A stretch of 64,000 bases of DNA from Aestuariibacter sp. GS-14 (GCF_006494365.1 NZ_VHIP01000002.1:1-64000), one strand, 5' to 3'; positions 6,604 through 16,772 are shown, numbered from the stretch's first letter. Made by a program: numbers and translations. Notes: generated from the letters alone by a model not told the origin.

Positions 6604-7878
6604 TTACATCGCCAGTGACTTCACAATCTGACCGTCTTTTACCACAAGACCCACGTTTTCCAGCAGTGAGATATCATCAAGCGGGTTGCCTTTCACACCC
6701 ACAATATCGGCCTTCTTACCTTCAGAAACACTGCCCAGCGTATCCTGCTGCTTTAAAAGTGTGGCGGCATTAATGGTGGAGGCCTGAATGGCTTGCATGG
6801 GGGTCATGCCAAACTTCACCATACGCGCGAATTGTTTGCCGTTGTCGCCGTGGGGATACACACCAGCATCCGAGCCAAACACCATTTTGACGCCCGCTTT
6901 AACAGCTTTGGTAAAGTTATCGCGCTGGCGTTGACCAACAATGCGTTCTTTAGCGAGGCTTTCTTCCAGAATACCTGCTTGTGCTCCTTCCGACAGAATG
7001 TATTCGGTAACGTAAATATCCATCGAGAAATAGGTACCGTGCTTTAGTGCCAGCTTAATGGCTTCGTCATCCAGTAAACTCACGTGCTCAACCGAATCTA
7101 CACCTGCTTTGATGGCCGTTTTGATGCCGTCTGTACCATGTGCGTGTGTCGCCACGGTTAAACCACGCATATGCGCTTCGTCTACCAGTGCCTGCATTTC
7201 TTCAAAAGTATATTGCTGAACGCCTACCTTGGTACCTTTTGATAGCACACCACCGGTACCGCAGAATTTGATCACAGTAGCACCGTATTTAATATTGCGA
7301 CGCACTTTTTCGCGCACAGCCCACGGGCCATCGGCTACACCTTCACTTACAGTGTGGTACTCGTAGGGCAGCAGATTATCGTCGCAGTGACCCCCTGTTA
7401 CCCCTAAAGAGGGGCCTGCTACAAACATGCGGGGCCCGGCAATGTCACCATCGTTAATGGCATCGCGCAAGGCCACATCAGCGAAGCCTGGTGCACCCAC
7501 ATTCCTTACCGTAGTAAAACCGGCCATCAGTGTGGCCTGTGCGTGCTTAACACCTGTCAGGGTAACCCGGGGCAGCGAGTCAGCTAAGCCCTTATAGCCG
7601 TGCTTAGTTGCATCGCTGGTAAGGTGTACGTGCATGTCCATTAGGCCAGGCAACAGGGTGTAATCGCCCAATTCAATGATGCGACTATCACTGGCATAGG
7701 TAATCTTGCGCGCTTCACCCGCTGCAATGATGGTGTCGTTTTCTATTACCACGGCTGCATTGTTAATTAATTTGCCGTTTTCAACGTCGAGCAGGCGATC
7801 CGCTTTGAGTACCAGGGTTTGCGCAAAGGCGAAACCTGATGTGGCGGCCAAAAATGCCGCAGCAGCCAGTTTTTTCAT
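6604..7878 (-). CDS. Exported metal-dependent amidohydrolase
   Basis: A 424-residue amidohydrolase-superfamily enzyme with a signal peptide (MKKLAAAAFLAATSGFAFAQ). The metal-centre residues are in family order: the HxH pair in DMHVHL (~82), a lysine in VIKFCGTGG (~205) that could be the carbamylated bridge, THAHG (~245), EHVSLL (~267) and the catalytic Asp in VFGSDAG (~340). The closest described enzymes are imidazolonepropionase-like proteins, including Xaa-Pro or Xaa-Arg dipeptidases of Alteromonas-type marine bacteria, so a periplasmic dipeptidase is likely. The start is ATG 7878 with GGAT upstream; four codons of in-frame sequence precede it. It is monocistronic. Confidence 0.8.
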   Translation of the reverse strand: MKKLAAAAFLAATSGFAFAQTLVLKADRLLDVENGKLINNAAVVIENDTIIAAGEARKITYASDSRIIELGDYTLLPGLMDMHVHLTSDATKHGYKGLADSLPRVTLTGVKHAQATLMAGFTTVRNVGAPGFADVALRDAINDGDIAGPRMFVAGPSLGVTGGHCDDNLLPYEYHTVSEGVADGPWAVREKVRRNIKYGATVIKFCGTGGVLSKGTKVGVQQYTFEEMQALVDEAHMRGLTVATHAHGTDGIKTAIKAGVDSVEHVSLLDDEAIKLALKHGTYFSMDIYVTEYILSEGAQAGILEESLAKERIVGQRQRDNFTKAVKAGVKMVFGSDAGVYPHGDNGKQFARMVKFGMTPMQAIQASTINAATLLKQQDTLGSVSEGKKADIVGVKGNPLDDISLLENVGLVVKDGQIVKSLAM

Positions 7879-7963
7879 TATAAGATCCATAATCAGTTAG
7901 TGATTAAAAACCGTATTAAACGCAATACTGCGCGGGAAGGGAAGTAAGCTATCGGCCAGTCGA

Positions 7964-9472
7964 TTAAATTTTTCGAGGAGTCGCTCGTTGACTAACGGCA
8001 AAGAGGTATAAACCCAGTGTCAATAGCCACACCAGACTGTCACCCCATTGGCGATAGAGGGTTTGCCCCGTAACCGTAGACAATTTAGCTGACAGCGTTG
8101 CGGCCTCAAACTGAGGTAAACGTGCAACTACCATACCTTGGTGGTCGATAAGCGCACTAATGCCATTATTGGTGGTGCGAATAACCGGTAAACCCAATTC
8201 ACGGGCGCGGACCTGGGCAATTTGTAGATGTTGATCCGGGCCGTGAGACGCGCCAAACCAGGCATCATTGCTCACGGTAATGATAAAGTCGGTATCTTCA
8301 TACAAATTTGCCGCAACCTGACGTGGAAAGGCAATCTCAAAGCAAATGGCCGGCGCCAGGTGGTAGCCGTTTGCAATCAGATTGGTTTGCTGGAAATCCC
8401 CCCGGCTAAACGACGACATGGGTAAGTCAAATAAAGGCGCAAGCGGGCGCAGCAGGTCTTCAAAAGGAACAAATTCACCTACTGGCAGAAGGTGGTGTTT
8501 GGCGTAGCGATTACCGTGAAAATAGTAATAATGGCCGCTTTCGTCTTGTGGCTGCTTTTTACCCATCACAATTAAATTGTTCCAGGCTTCTTCGCTTTCA
8601 AAATTGTAATTTACCACACCGCTGATAATGGCTGTATTGTGTTGGGCTGCACGCGAGTCCATTTGTTGCAGGTACTCCAGCGCCAGCAATTCGAGTTTAG
8701 GTACGGCAGCTTCCGGCCATACAATAATGTCGTTGTCCCATAATAGATCAGTCAGTGTTTCGTAGCGGGTCATTGTTGGCTGGTCTTGTTCCGGTACCCA
8801 ACGCAACGACTGCGCAATATTGCCTTGCACCATACCAATGGACACGTCTTTAACCGGTGTGGTCCAGTGAATCTGATCTAACCCTGCGCTGCCAGCCACC
8901 ATAATGCCTATTGCAAAGGCACTGGCCAGATAACGTCGGGTGTACAGGCTGGCTACCACTGATGCAGAAAGGCCCGCCACAATGGCTGACACACCGGTTT
9001 CACCCAATACGGCAAACCAGCCATTCAGCCATCCGTTTAGCTGGCTATAACCAATGGAAAGCCACGGAAAACCCGATAGCATCCAACTGCGCAACCATTC
9101 GCTGGATGTCCAGAACAACGGCAGCGCAAACGGCCACCAGGATACACTGAAATAGCGTTTTAACACGTAAAAGGCAAGGGCCGGGTAGAGCGCTAAATAG
9201 CCGCACAACACTAACATCATCAGTATTGACGCGGCGAGTGGCATGCCGCCAAAGTCGGCAATGCTAACGTGCACCCAGCTTATACCTGCACCAAACCAGC
9301 CCAGACCAAAGATCCAGCCAAGCTTAAAACCTGAAACAGATTGCTTATTGAGTTGATACAAGGCTAAACACAAGGCGACCGGGGTTAGCAGCCAGATATC
9401 AAAGGGGGCATAAGCCAGAGTAAGCGAGCTGCCGGCCAGTAAGGCCAGCAGATAAGGCAGCCACTTGCGCAA
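7964..9472 (-). CDS. lnt: Apolipoprotein N-acyltransferase
   Basis: A 502-residue inner-membrane enzyme that adds the third acyl chain to lipoproteins, the last step of lipoprotein maturation. About six N-terminal membrane helices are followed by a nitrilase-like periplasmic domain (~220-480). The catalytic triad is visible: Glu in WPEAAVPKLE, Lys in KHHLLPVGEFVPF and Cys in APAICFEIAFP. A final membrane helix (SLVWLLTLGLYLFAV) closes the protein. It lies 4 bp after corC on the same strand, the usual corC-lnt arrangement of gammaproteobacteria. Confidence 0.95.
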   Translation of the reverse strand: MRKWLPYLLALLAGSSLTLAYAPFDIWLLTPVALCLALYQLNKQSVSGFKLGWIFGLGWFGAGISWVHVSIADFGGMPLAASILMMLVLCGYLALYPALAFYVLKRYFSVSWWPFALPLFWTSSEWLRSWMLSGFPWLSIGYSQLNGWLNGWFAVLGETGVSAIVAGLSASVVASLYTRRYLASAFAIGIMVAGSAGLDQIHWTTPVKDVSIGMVQGNIAQSLRWVPEQDQPTMTRYETLTDLLWDNDIIVWPEAAVPKLELLALEYLQQMDSRAAQHNTAIISGVVNYNFESEEAWNNLIVMGKKQPQDESGHYYYFHGNRYAKHHLLPVGEFVPFEDLLRPLAPLFDLPMSSFSRGDFQQTNLIANGYHLAPAICFEIAFPRQVAANLYEDTDFIITVSNDAWFGASHGPDQHLQIAQVRARELGLPVIRTTNNGISALIDHQGMVVARLPQFEAATLSAKLSTVTGQTLYRQWGDSLVWLLTLGLYLFAVSQRATPRKI

Positions 9473-9476
9473 TGCG

Positions 9477-10340
9477 TTACTCCAGATCGGGCAGGGTTAC
9501 TTTAAGCTGCACCAATCGGCGCTTATCGGAAGTGGTTATCTTGAACAGAATATTGCCAATGGTAATTTCATCATTGGTTGCTGGCATATGACCAAAGGCT
9601 TTCAGCACAATGCCTCCAATGGTATCGGCTTCTTCTTCACTGAACTTGGTTTCGAAGAACCGATTAAATTCTTCCACCGGCGTGAGTGCTTTTACCGAGT
9701 AGGTGTACTTATTGAGTGGACGAATATCGTCGCTCTCGTCCTCTTCGGTATCGTACTCATCCTCGATTTCGCCCACGATCAGTTCCAGGATATCTTCAAT
9801 GGTTACCAGGCCGGATACACCGCCGTACTCGTCCACCACTATTGCCATGTGATAGCGCTGTTGGCGGAACTCTTTGAGCAATACATCAACCCGTTTGCTT
9901 TCGGGCACAATCACTGCCGGGCGCAATACGCTGCGAATTTGGAAAGGCTGATCTTCTTTGGTATTGAAAGCAAAACGCAATAAGTCTTTTGCTAACAAAA
10001 TACCTTCGATGTGGTCTTTGTCTTCGTTGATTACCGGGAATCGGGAATGCGCGCTGTCGAGCATGACAGGCAGGAATTCTTCCACGGCTTCATCGATGTC
10101 AATGGTAACCATTTGCGCTCTGGGGATCATGATGTCCCGTACGCGCATTTCGTTTACACCAATAACACCTTCAATCATTTCTCTGGTTTGCGGGTCGATC
10201 AGCTCACGCTGTTCGGCTTCCGTGATCACTTCAACCAGATCTTGTTTACTTTGCGGCTCTCCGGAGAAAGACAGTTTGAGTTTTTCAAACCAACTTTTGC
10301 CCGAGGAGCCGTTGGTAGAGTGGGAGTTGTCGTCGCTCAT
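9477..10340 (-). CDS. corC: CorC-type CBS-domain protein (Mg/Co efflux)
   Basis: A 287-residue protein with two CBS domains (~65-185, REMIEGVIGVNEMRVRDIMIPR onward) and a C-terminal CorC/HlyC transporter-associated domain (~205-285, IGGIVLKAFGHMP). Family members influence Mg2+/Co2+ homeostasis and may assist Lnt. I start at MSDDNSHSTNG (ATG 10340, with CGGA upstream); a longer frame adds ten unconvincing residues. It sits between ybeY and lnt with very short gaps, consistent with one ybeZ-ybeY-corC-lnt operon. Confidence 0.92.
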   Translation of the reverse strand: MSDDNSHSTNGSSGKSWFEKLKLSFSGEPQSKQDLVEVITEAEQRELIDPQTREMIEGVIGVNEMRVRDIMIPRAQMVTIDIDEAVEEFLPVMLDSAHSRFPVINEDKDHIEGILLAKDLLRFAFNTKEDQPFQIRSVLRPAVIVPESKRVDVLLKEFRQQRYHMAIVVDEYGGVSGLVTIEDILELIVGEIEDEYDTEEDESDDIRPLNKYTYSVKALTPVEEFNRFFETKFSEEEADTIGGIVLKAFGHMPATNDEITIGNILFKITTSDKRRLVQLKVTLPDLE

Positions 10341-10372
10341 AATATCCGTTTTCGTTACATGACTAAGCAAAG

Positions 10373-10846
10373 TTAATCGTCTTGATACGGGTCGTCAATG
10401 GATAATTTGGCTAAAATCAAAATTTCCAGTGCTTCCATTTCCTCTGCTTCGTCATCTTCAATATGGTCGTAGCCCAGTAAATGCAAGGTACCGTGTACGA
10501 TCATGTGGGCATAATGATGGGCAATAGGCTTGTGTTGTTCTTTGGCTTCCTGCGCAATGACAGGCACACAAATAACCAGATCACCCAACAAATCCAGTGG
10601 GACTTCAGGTGGACACTCAAACGGAAAAGACAACACATTTGTGGGCTTATCCTTGCCGCGATAGTCATTATTTAACTGTTGGGATTCGTCGGCATTCACA
10701 AATCGCACGGTAATTTCTTTGTCACTGATCTCTAGCTGAGACAGCACGGCCGAAGCCCACTCAGTAACCTGGGCTTCATTGGGCAGGCTTGCCAATAAAC
10801 TCTCGTCAGTATCAAATGCTTGCTGATAATCAATAATTGCTGTCAT
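10373..10846 (-). CDS. ybeY: Endoribonuclease YbeY (16S rRNA maturation, ribosome quality control)
   Basis: A 157-residue zinc-dependent single-strand endoribonuclease acting in 16S rRNA 3'-end maturation. The metal motif HxxxHxxxxxH is intact ([15 protein letters not shown], near residues 114-128). Length matches the family (E. coli 155). It starts 8 bp after the PhoH-like ATPase gene, its normal partner. Confidence 0.95.
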   Translation of the reverse strand: MTAIIDYQQAFDTDESLLASLPNEAQVTEWASAVLSQLEISDKEITVRFVNADESQQLNNDYRGKDKPTNVLSFPFECPPEVPLDLLGDLVICVPVIAQEAKEQHKPIAHHYAHMIVHGTLHLLGYDHIEDDEAEEMEALEILILAKLSIDDPYQDD

Positions 10847-10854
10847 GGTAGCGC

Positions 10855-11892
10855 TTAATCTTCGCGTTTGTTAGCGTCGGATTCTTCCTGCTTTTTAGCA
10901 AGACGCAAACGTTCCTGTTCGGCTTCGTAATCTTCATAAGCCCGCACAATTCGCGCAACCACTGGGTGGCGCACAACATCGCCAGCGGTAAAGAAATTAA
11001 ACGAAATATCGGTTACCGGCTGCAGAACATTGATTGCGTGGCGCAGGCCCGAGCGGACTCCACGTGGCAAATCAACCTGGGTGATATCGCCAGTGATCAC
11101 TGCTTTGGAGTTAAATCCAATGCGCGTGAGGAACATTTTCATTTGTTCAACCGTGGTATTCTGACTTTCGTCCAGAATGATAAAAGCGTCGTTGAGTGTG
11201 CGGCCGCGCATGTAAGCCAGTGGTGCTACTTCAATAACATTGCGCTCCATCAGCTTTTCTACTTTCTCGAATCCCAGCATTTCAAACAGGGCATCGTAGA
11301 GCGGACGCAAATACGGATCGACCTTTTGCGATAAATCCCCTGGCAAAAATCCCAGTTTTTCACCGGCTTCAACAGCCGGACGGGTGAGCAGGATGCGACG
11401 TATTTCCTGGCGTTCAAGTGCGTCTACCGCACAGGCAACTGCCAGGTAGGTTTTACCGGTACCGGCAGGACCAATACCAAAAGTAATGTCGTGATTAACC
11501 ACATTGGCTACATATTGAGCCTGGTTGGGATTGCGCGGCTTAATGACGCCGCGCTTGGTTTTGATATTCACTTCTTTACCGTATCGGGCTGAATCATCCC
11601 GTTCAAGGCAGCTGGCTTCCTGAATGGCCAGGTGCACCTGTTCGGCAGCCAATAACGGAACATGCCCTTTCACGGGTTGAGTTTCAATGTACAGTAATTT
11701 GAGTAATTCACCCGCACCGCGGGTTTGTTGTGGTTCACCGACAATCTTAAAAAAATTGCTACGGTAGGTAATTTCCACGCCCAGACGACGTTCAATTTGC
11801 TTAATGTTATCGTCAAACGGACCACACAGACTGGATAGACGTTTGTTGTCTTCCGGCTCTAAAACTACTTCGTTACTTACCAATTTACTCAA
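10855..11892 (-). CDS. ybeZ: PhoH-like ATPase YbeZ
   Basis: A 345-residue PhoH-family ATPase. A KH-like N-terminal part precedes the P-loop [11 protein letters not shown] (~140-150); the Walker B-like segment is [12 protein letters not shown] (~238). It is thought to act as an RNA helicase-like partner of YbeY. The C-terminus is strongly charged ([22 protein letters not shown]). It is downstream of miaB and upstream of ybeY, as in other gammaproteobacteria. Confidence 0.94.
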   Translation of the reverse strand: MSKLVSNEVVLEPEDNKRLSSLCGPFDDNIKQIERRLGVEITYRSNFFKIVGEPQQTRGAGELLKLLYIETQPVKGHVPLLAAEQVHLAIQEASCLERDDSARYGKEVNIKTKRGVIKPRNPNQAQYVANVVNHDITFGIGPAGTGKTYLAVACAVDALERQEIRRILLTRPAVEAGEKLGFLPGDLSQKVDPYLRPLYDALFEMLGFEKVEKLMERNVIEVAPLAYMRGRTLNDAFIILDESQNTTVEQMKMFLTRIGFNSKAVITGDITQVDLPRGVRSGLRHAINVLQPVTDISFNFFTAGDVVRHPVVARIVRAYEDYEAEQERLRLAKKQEESDANKRED

Positions 11893-11909
11893 GTTTAATC
11901 GCTACCTTG

Positions 11910-13346
11910 TTAATGTGTTGGTTGGAATTGGCTAACGCCAAGCGCATCTGGCTGTTGGGCCTGACGTTTTGCAAGGATACTTTGAGGCGAAACTGCCACT
12001 CGCAGCCCCATATCAGCTTCGCGGCGGATCACCTCGCCACGCAGCGAGTTACTGAACACATCAGTAATCTTCACATCCACAAATTCGCCAATCATGTCAG
12101 GTGTACCTACAAAGTTCACTACGCGGTTATTCTCGGTACGGCCTTGCAATTCCATAATGTCTTTCTTGGAAGGACCTTCAACCAAAATGCGTTGCTCTGT
12201 GCCCATCATATTACGAGCAATGCGAAGCGCTTGCTGGTTAATACGCTGCTGAAGCAAATACAGACGTTGTTTTTTTGTGTCTTCGCTAACGTCATCTACC
12301 GCATCTGCCGCCGGTGTGCCGGGGCGGGCGGAATAAATAAAGCTAAAGCTCAGGTCGTAATCGATTGCTTGAATGAGATCCATAGTGGCTTCGAAGTCAG
12401 CATCGGTTTCGCCCGGGTAACCAACGATGAAGTCTGAAGACATGCAAATATTCGGGCGCACTTTGCGCAATTTGCGGATTTTAGATTTGTATTCCAATGC
12501 TGTGTGGCCGCGCTTCATCATATTCAGAATGCGATCTGAACCACTTTGCACTGGCAAATGCAGGTGATCTACCAGCTCAGGTACGGTTTCATATACCGCA
12601 ATAATGTCGTCAGTAAATTCAACCGGGTGAGACGTGGTATAACGGATTCGGTCGATACCGTCGATGGCCGCAACCAGTTCCAGTAATTCTGCGAAACGAC
12701 AGATACTGCCATCGTGATGTTCGCCGCGAAACGCATTTACGTTCTGACCCAGTAGGTTAACTTCGCGTACGCCTTGTTCCGCCAACTGAGCGATTTCCAG
12801 CAGCACGTCGTCTACCGGACGACTCACTTCTTCACCACGGGTATAAGGCACTACGCAGAATGTGCAGTATTTGGAACAGCCTTCCATGATGGATACGAAT
12901 GCTGTTGGCCCTTCTGCGCGCGGCTCTGGCAGGCGGTCGAACTTTTCAATTTCGGGGAAGCTAACATCAACCACCGATTTTTCACCGGCACGAATTTTGT
13001 TGATCATTTCAGGCAAGCGATGCAGGGTTTGCGGTCCGAAAACCAGATCGACAAATGGCGCGCGCTGGCGAATGTTTTCGCCTTCCTGAGAGGCAACACA
13101 ACCACCTACACCAATGATGAGGTCAGGGTTGGTTTTCTTTAGATTTTTCCAGCGGCCTAGCTGGTGGAATACTTTTTCCTGAGCTTTTTCACGAATCGAG
13201 CAGGTGTTGAGCAAAATCACATCGGCGTCTTCGGCTTCCTCGGCCAGGGTAAAGCCATGGGTTGCATCAAGCAGATCAGCCATTTTATCCGAGTCATACT
13301 CGTTCATTTGGCAGCCCCAGGTTTTGATGTACAGCTTTTTACTCAT
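11910..13346 (-). CDS. miaB: tRNA-2-methylthio-N6-isopentenyladenosine methylthiotransferase
   Basis: A 478-residue radical-SAM methylthiotransferase that modifies A37 of tRNAs reading UNN codons. The N-terminal MTTase domain ([16 protein letters not shown]) contains the first cluster's cysteines. The radical SAM motif is [11 protein letters not shown] (~160) and a TRAM domain occupies the C-terminus (~378-440). I start at MSKKLY (13346); the frame stays open 34 codons upstream, but those residues are not MiaB-like. ubiF is divergent, a conserved neighbourhood. The short gap to ybeZ suggests co-transcription. Confidence 0.95.
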   Translation of the reverse strand: MSKKLYIKTWGCQMNEYDSDKMADLLDATHGFTLAEEAEDADVILLNTCSIREKAQEKVFHQLGRWKNLKKTNPDLIIGVGGCVASQEGENIRQRAPFVDLVFGPQTLHRLPEMINKIRAGEKSVVDVSFPEIEKFDRLPEPRAEGPTAFVSIMEGCSKYCTFCVVPYTRGEEVSRPVDDVLLEIAQLAEQGVREVNLLGQNVNAFRGEHHDGSICRFAELLELVAAIDGIDRIRYTTSHPVEFTDDIIAVYETVPELVDHLHLPVQSGSDRILNMMKRGHTALEYKSKIRKLRKVRPNICMSSDFIVGYPGETDADFEATMDLIQAIDYDLSFSFIYSARPGTPAADAVDDVSEDTKKQRLYLLQQRINQQALRIARNMMGTEQRILVEGPSKKDIMELQGRTENNRVVNFVGTPDMIGEFVDVKITDVFSNSLRGEVIRREADMGLRVAVSPQSILAKRQAQQPDALGVSQFQPTH

Positions 13347-13652
13347 AACAGTTCGATATTCACGTTTAGGCTGGTACGACAGGCGTTCACAATCGGATTC
13401 ACCAGGGTAGGCGGGCCGCGGCGCTGTTAAACCAGCATGGTTGTTCAAAATAGCCGCGTATTTTAACCTTTATGCTCGTCGATAGCCAGCTATGCAACCC
13501 GGCTTTTTCGGGGTTTGTCGATCCATCACAATTGTGTTTAACGTAATAATGAAAGTCACTGATTCAGCGATTGTTTTATATTACTCTTCACGCCGGCGTT
13601 GAGGGCGCTTGATGTCTTCAGGCATAATGGTGAAATCACAAACGGAGTGTTT
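13347..13652. other. Divergent intergenic region between miaB and ubiF
   Basis: This 306-base gap must hold the promoters of both genes. On the minus strand, a -10-like TAAAAT lies near 13455 without a convincing -35 box. An imperfect hairpin with a T-rich loop (AACCC...GGGTT) sits near 13496-13518. ACGGAG stands before the ubiF start. I see no gene or RNA here. Confidence 0.4.
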
Positions 13653-14825
13653 ATGTTTGATTTTTGTATTAACGGCGCAGGAATGGTTGGTGCTGCTACC
13701 GCATTAGGGTTGGCTCGCGCAGGCTATTCGGTGGCGTTAATTGAGCAGCGACCGCCCCAAACATTCAGTGCAGAACAACCTCCTGATCTACGCATGTCTG
13801 CCATTAGCACCGCGTCGGTTAATCTGTTATCAGAACTTGGCGCCTGGCAGTATATACAGGCCATGCGCGTTCGGCCTTACCATGGTTTGTCTGTGTGGGA
13901 ACACCCCGACTGCCGTACCGATTTTCTGGCTCAGGAAGTGGGCCATGATCTGCTCGGTTATTTTGCAGAGAACCGCATTATTCAGCTGGGTTGCCATGCC
14001 GCATTACGGGCGTACGACAACGTGAGCTGGTTTTCACCTGCGCGCATTGAGAAGATTGAGCGTGATGAGGAGCAGGTGGTTCATGTCACGCTGGATAATA
14101 ACTCAACCCTGAGTTGCCAATGGTTGATTGGCGCTGATGGGGCAGAATCACAGGTAAGGCAAGCGGCAGGGATTGGTATCTCAGGCTGGCAATATAAGCA
14201 GCAGGCTATGGGGATTATCGTTGCCTTTGCGCAGCCGGTGGATGGGGTTACCTGGCAGCAGTTTACTCCGCATGGGCCTCGCGCATTATTGCCTATGCAT
14301 GATAACTTTGCTTCGCTTATCTGGTATGACTCGCCTGAAGTACTGAACGACTTGAAAAAGCAGTCTAAAGCACAAATAAAAGACAGAATTAAGCAGTATT
14401 TTCCGCCTTTGCCTGGGGATTTTGATGTACTTAATTGTGCCGCATTTACGTTGGTACGCCGGCATGCCAGTAAGTATGTGTTGCCGGGTATTATTCTGGT
14501 GGGAGATGCCGCGCATACCATAAATCCTTTAGCGGGGCAGGGTGTAAACCTGGGGTTTAAAGATATTAAATCGCTGCTGGCGGTGTTATCGGATAAGCCG
14601 GATCTGGCCAGCACAACCTGTATGCAGATGCTACAGGAGGATTACGAACAACCCAGACAACGCGATAATGCGCTGATGATGGGCGCGATGGATGGATTTT
14701 ACAGTACCTTCAGTAACGACATTGGGCCGCTGAAATTATTGCGTAATGGGCTGCTAAAGCTGGCTCATCACAGTGGACCGGTGAAACAACAGGTACTTAA
14801 ATATGCAATGGGACTCTCACAATGA
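13653..14825 (+). CDS. ubiF: Ubiquinone-biosynthesis FAD monooxygenase, UbiF-like
   Basis: A 390-residue FAD-dependent aromatic hydroxylase of the UbiH/UbiF/COQ6 family, acting on the ring in ubiquinone synthesis. Motifs: an N-terminal dinucleotide-binding fold INGAGMVGAATALGLARAG, a central IGADGAES motif, and the FAD-binding VGDAAHTINPLAGQGVNLG (~290-308). The start is ATG 13653 with ACGGAG upstream. The position opposite miaB matches E. coli ubiF and supports that paralogue over ubiH or ubiI, though the ring position hydroxylated is inferred. Its stop overlaps the start of a small membrane protein gene. Confidence 0.85.
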   Translation: MFDFCINGAGMVGAATALGLARAGYSVALIEQRPPQTFSAEQPPDLRMSAISTASVNLLSELGAWQYIQAMRVRPYHGLSVWEHPDCRTDFLAQEVGHDLLGYFAENRIIQLGCHAALRAYDNVSWFSPARIEKIERDEEQVVHVTLDNNSTLSCQWLIGADGAESQVRQAAGIGISGWQYKQQAMGIIVAFAQPVDGVTWQQFTPHGPRALLPMHDNFASLIWYDSPEVLNDLKKQSKAQIKDRIKQYFPPLPGDFDVLNCAAFTLVRRHASKYVLPGIILVGDAAHTINPLAGQGVNLGFKDIKSLLAVLSDKPDLASTTCMQMLQEDYEQPRQRDNALMMGAMDGFYSTFSNDIGPLKLLRNGLLKLAHHSGPVKQQVLKYAMGLSQ

Positions 14826-14998
14826 CCGTAATAATTATTATAGGCATCCTGTTTCTGGCGTTGGCTGTTGTTGTGCCGATGCTGGAAAAATCCAATTGGC
14901 GGATGAACAGCGAAGAACAAAGTAAGCTGTCGCGCTGGTTATGGCCGTTGCTAATGATATTGCTGGTGGCTCAGTTGATAAAATTAATGATAAGTTGA
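14822..14998 (+). CDS. Small two-helix membrane protein overlapping ubiF
   Basis: A 58-residue frame starting at ATG 14822, which overlaps the ubiF stop as ATGA. It has a hydrophobic N-terminal helix (TVIIIIGILFLALAVVVP), a short polar loop with several charged residues (LEKSNWRMNSEEQSKLSR) and a second helix (WLWPLLMILLVAQLIKLM). This regular design and the translational coupling argue for a real gene; a strong terminator follows 20 bases later. The function is unknown; a role near the ubiquinone pathway would be guesswork from position alone. Confidence 0.65.
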   Translation: MTVIIIIGILFLALAVVVPMLEKSNWRMNSEEQSKLSRWLWPLLMILLVAQLIKLMIS

Positions 14999-15017
14999 GC
15001 TAACGCGTTATTCAAAA

Positions 15018-15049
15018 ACAATAAAGCCCGCATGTGCGGGCTTTATTGT
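15018..15049. terminator. Strong bidirectional terminator (ubiF unit / AGCS symporter)
   Basis: Perfect inverted repeat ACAATAAAGCCCGCA / TGCGGGCTTTATTGT with a 2-base loop. U-rich flanks in both directions serve the plus-strand ubiF unit and the convergent symporter gene. Confidence 0.85.
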
Positions 15050-15056
15050 TAGTGTG

Positions 15057-16460
15057 TTACCAAATACCGTCTTCGGTTTTGCCCTGGATCTGGCAATCAC
15101 CGGTTTTGTATTCAGGCAGTTCGCCTTTATCTTTCTTGGCAAAGTAATCTTTACTAATGCTCACAATAGTGGGCGTCATCCATACAATGGCAATAATATT
15201 AATGACGGTCATTAAGCCTAATGCCATATCTGCTGCAGCCCACACCTCAGGCAGCGCTGCCATAGAGCCCCAGAAAATCATGATAAGGTAACCGCAGGTA
15301 TACACGGTGCGACCTGCTTTGTTGTCGAGTTTAAACATGTGAAGGTTGCTTTCGCCGTACGCGTAATTGGCAACTACAGAGGTAAACGAGAAGAAGCAAA
15401 TAGCGGCAGCGACGAAGTCTGCGCCTCCTTCACCAATGTGGCTGGTCATGGCTGATTGGGTTAAGCGTATGCCTTCCATCTGTTCGCTGCTGCTGCCGCC
15501 AGCCAATAAAATGATGAACGCAGTAGCGGTACACAATATCATGGTATCCAGAAACACGCCGAGCATCTGCACATAGCCCTGAGAAACCGGATGATTGGGG
15601 TAGGGAGCAGCACTTGCGGCAGCATGGGGCACACTACCTGAGCCTGCTTCGTTGGAGTACAAACCACGCTGAATACCATTTTTTATTGCGGCACCCATGG
15701 CCCCCGCGCCAGCTTCCTGTAAGCCAAAGGCCGACTGGATAATATTCCAGAACATGGCGGGTAACTCGGTTAAATTCAGCGCACAAATCAACAGAGCGGC
15801 CAGCACGTAGGTGATGCCCATAAACGGCACAACCCATTCAGCAAACCGGGCAATGCCGCGCAGTCCGCCTACAACAATCAAAGCTGCTAATGCAATAATA
15901 ACCAGGCCAGAATAACTGGTTGGAATATCGTACGCGTTGTTGAGTGCGTCGGTAATAGTGTTGGCCTGAACGGCAGAGAAAATAAAGCCGTATCCCAAAA
16001 ATAAACACAGAGAAAAGGCGACTGCCAACCAGGTTTTATTGAGACCCTGTTTAATGTAGTAAGCTGGCCCACCGCGATACTCGCCGTTGTCATCTTTTAC
16101 TTTATACAGCTGACCAAGCACACTTTCGGCAAAACCTGTTGCCATACCAAGAAAGGCGATTACCCACATCCAGAATATACTGCCTGCACCGCCCAGTGAG
16201 ATTGCAACTGCTACACCTGCAAGGTTACCCGTACCCACGCGAGCCGATAAACTGGTGCATAACGCCTGAAAAGAGCTGATCCCTTCTTTTGTGCTGGCAG
16301 TACTGCCTTTTAAAAGGGTGAACATGTGGCCGAAATGGCGAAGCTGAACACCGCCTAAGCGAACAGTGAACCAGATACCTGCTGCAACCAGCATATAGAT
16401 GAGTACCTGACCGTCGCCCCATAGGATGTTGTTGATAAATGCAACAATGTCGTTGAGCAC
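15057..16460 (-). CDS. Sodium:alanine/glycine symporter (AGCS family)
   Basis: A 467-residue inner-membrane transporter with about 11 helices. Family signatures are clear: SSFQALCTSLSARVGTGNLAGVAVAI near residues 62-87 and the EAGSGSVPHAAA stretch near 273. AGCS proteins import alanine or glycine with Na+, as expected in a marine-type bacterium. It is monocistronic, ends at the strong terminator, and lies downstream of the tRNA operon, whose own terminator separates them. Confidence 0.9.
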   Translation of the reverse strand: MLNDIVAFINNILWGDGQVLIYMLVAAGIWFTVRLGGVQLRHFGHMFTLLKGSTASTKEGISSFQALCTSLSARVGTGNLAGVAVAISLGGAGSIFWMWVIAFLGMATGFAESVLGQLYKVKDDNGEYRGGPAYYIKQGLNKTWLAVAFSLCLFLGYGFIFSAVQANTITDALNNAYDIPTSYSGLVIIALAALIVVGGLRGIARFAEWVVPFMGITYVLAALLICALNLTELPAMFWNIIQSAFGLQEAGAGAMGAAIKNGIQRGLYSNEAGSGSVPHAAASAAPYPNHPVSQGYVQMLGVFLDTMILCTATAFIILLAGGSSSEQMEGIRLTQSAMTSHIGEGGADFVAAAICFFSFTSVVANYAYGESNLHMFKLDNKAGRTVYTCGYLIMIFWGSMAALPEVWAAADMALGLMTVINIIAIVWMTPTIVSISKDYFAKKDKGELPEYKTGDCQIQGKTEDGIW

Positions 16461-16540
16461 TGAAATTCCCGTTAGATTACAAAATTATAATTATGTGATG
16501 TGGGTATAAGTGTGCCGGTGTTCACGGGGCCTGTAAAGCA

Positions 16541-16567
16541 AAAACGCCAGTCTGAGACTGGCGTTTT
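16541..16567 (-). terminator. Terminator of the tRNA operon
   Basis: Inverted repeat AAAACGCCAGTC / GACTGGCGTTTT with a 3-base loop, followed on the minus strand by a U tract. It lies 6 bases after the last tRNA. Confidence 0.85.
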
Positions 16568-16573
16568 ATAATA

Positions 16574-16649
16574 TGGCTGGGGTAGCTGGACTCGAACCAA
16601 CGGATGGCGGGATCAAAACCCGCTGCCTTACCAACTTGGCTATACCCCA
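16574..16649 (-). tRNA. tRNA-Gln (UUG), copy 1
   Basis: A 76-nt cloverleaf with encoded CCA. The acceptor strands TGGGGTA / TACCCCA pair, the anticodon loop is TTTTGAT (anticodon TTG), and the T loop is GGTTCGAGTCC. It is identical in sequence to the copies at 16695-16770 and 26983-27058 and is last in the Met-Leu-Gln-Gln operon. Confidence 0.96.
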
Positions 16650-16694
16650 ATCAACTGGGTGTGTTAGCTGATATTGCATCAACATAACGAAAAA

Positions 16695-16770
16695 TGGCTG
16701 GGGTAGCTGGACTCGAACCAACGGATGGCGGGATCAAAACCCGCTGCCTTACCAACTTGGCTATACCCCA
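16695..16770 (-). tRNA. tRNA-Gln (UUG), copy 2
   Basis: A 76-nt cloverleaf with encoded CCA and anticodon TTG, identical to the neighbouring copy 45 bases downstream. The direct repeat of two identical genes suggests a local duplication. Confidence 0.96.
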
Positions 16771-16772
16771 AA

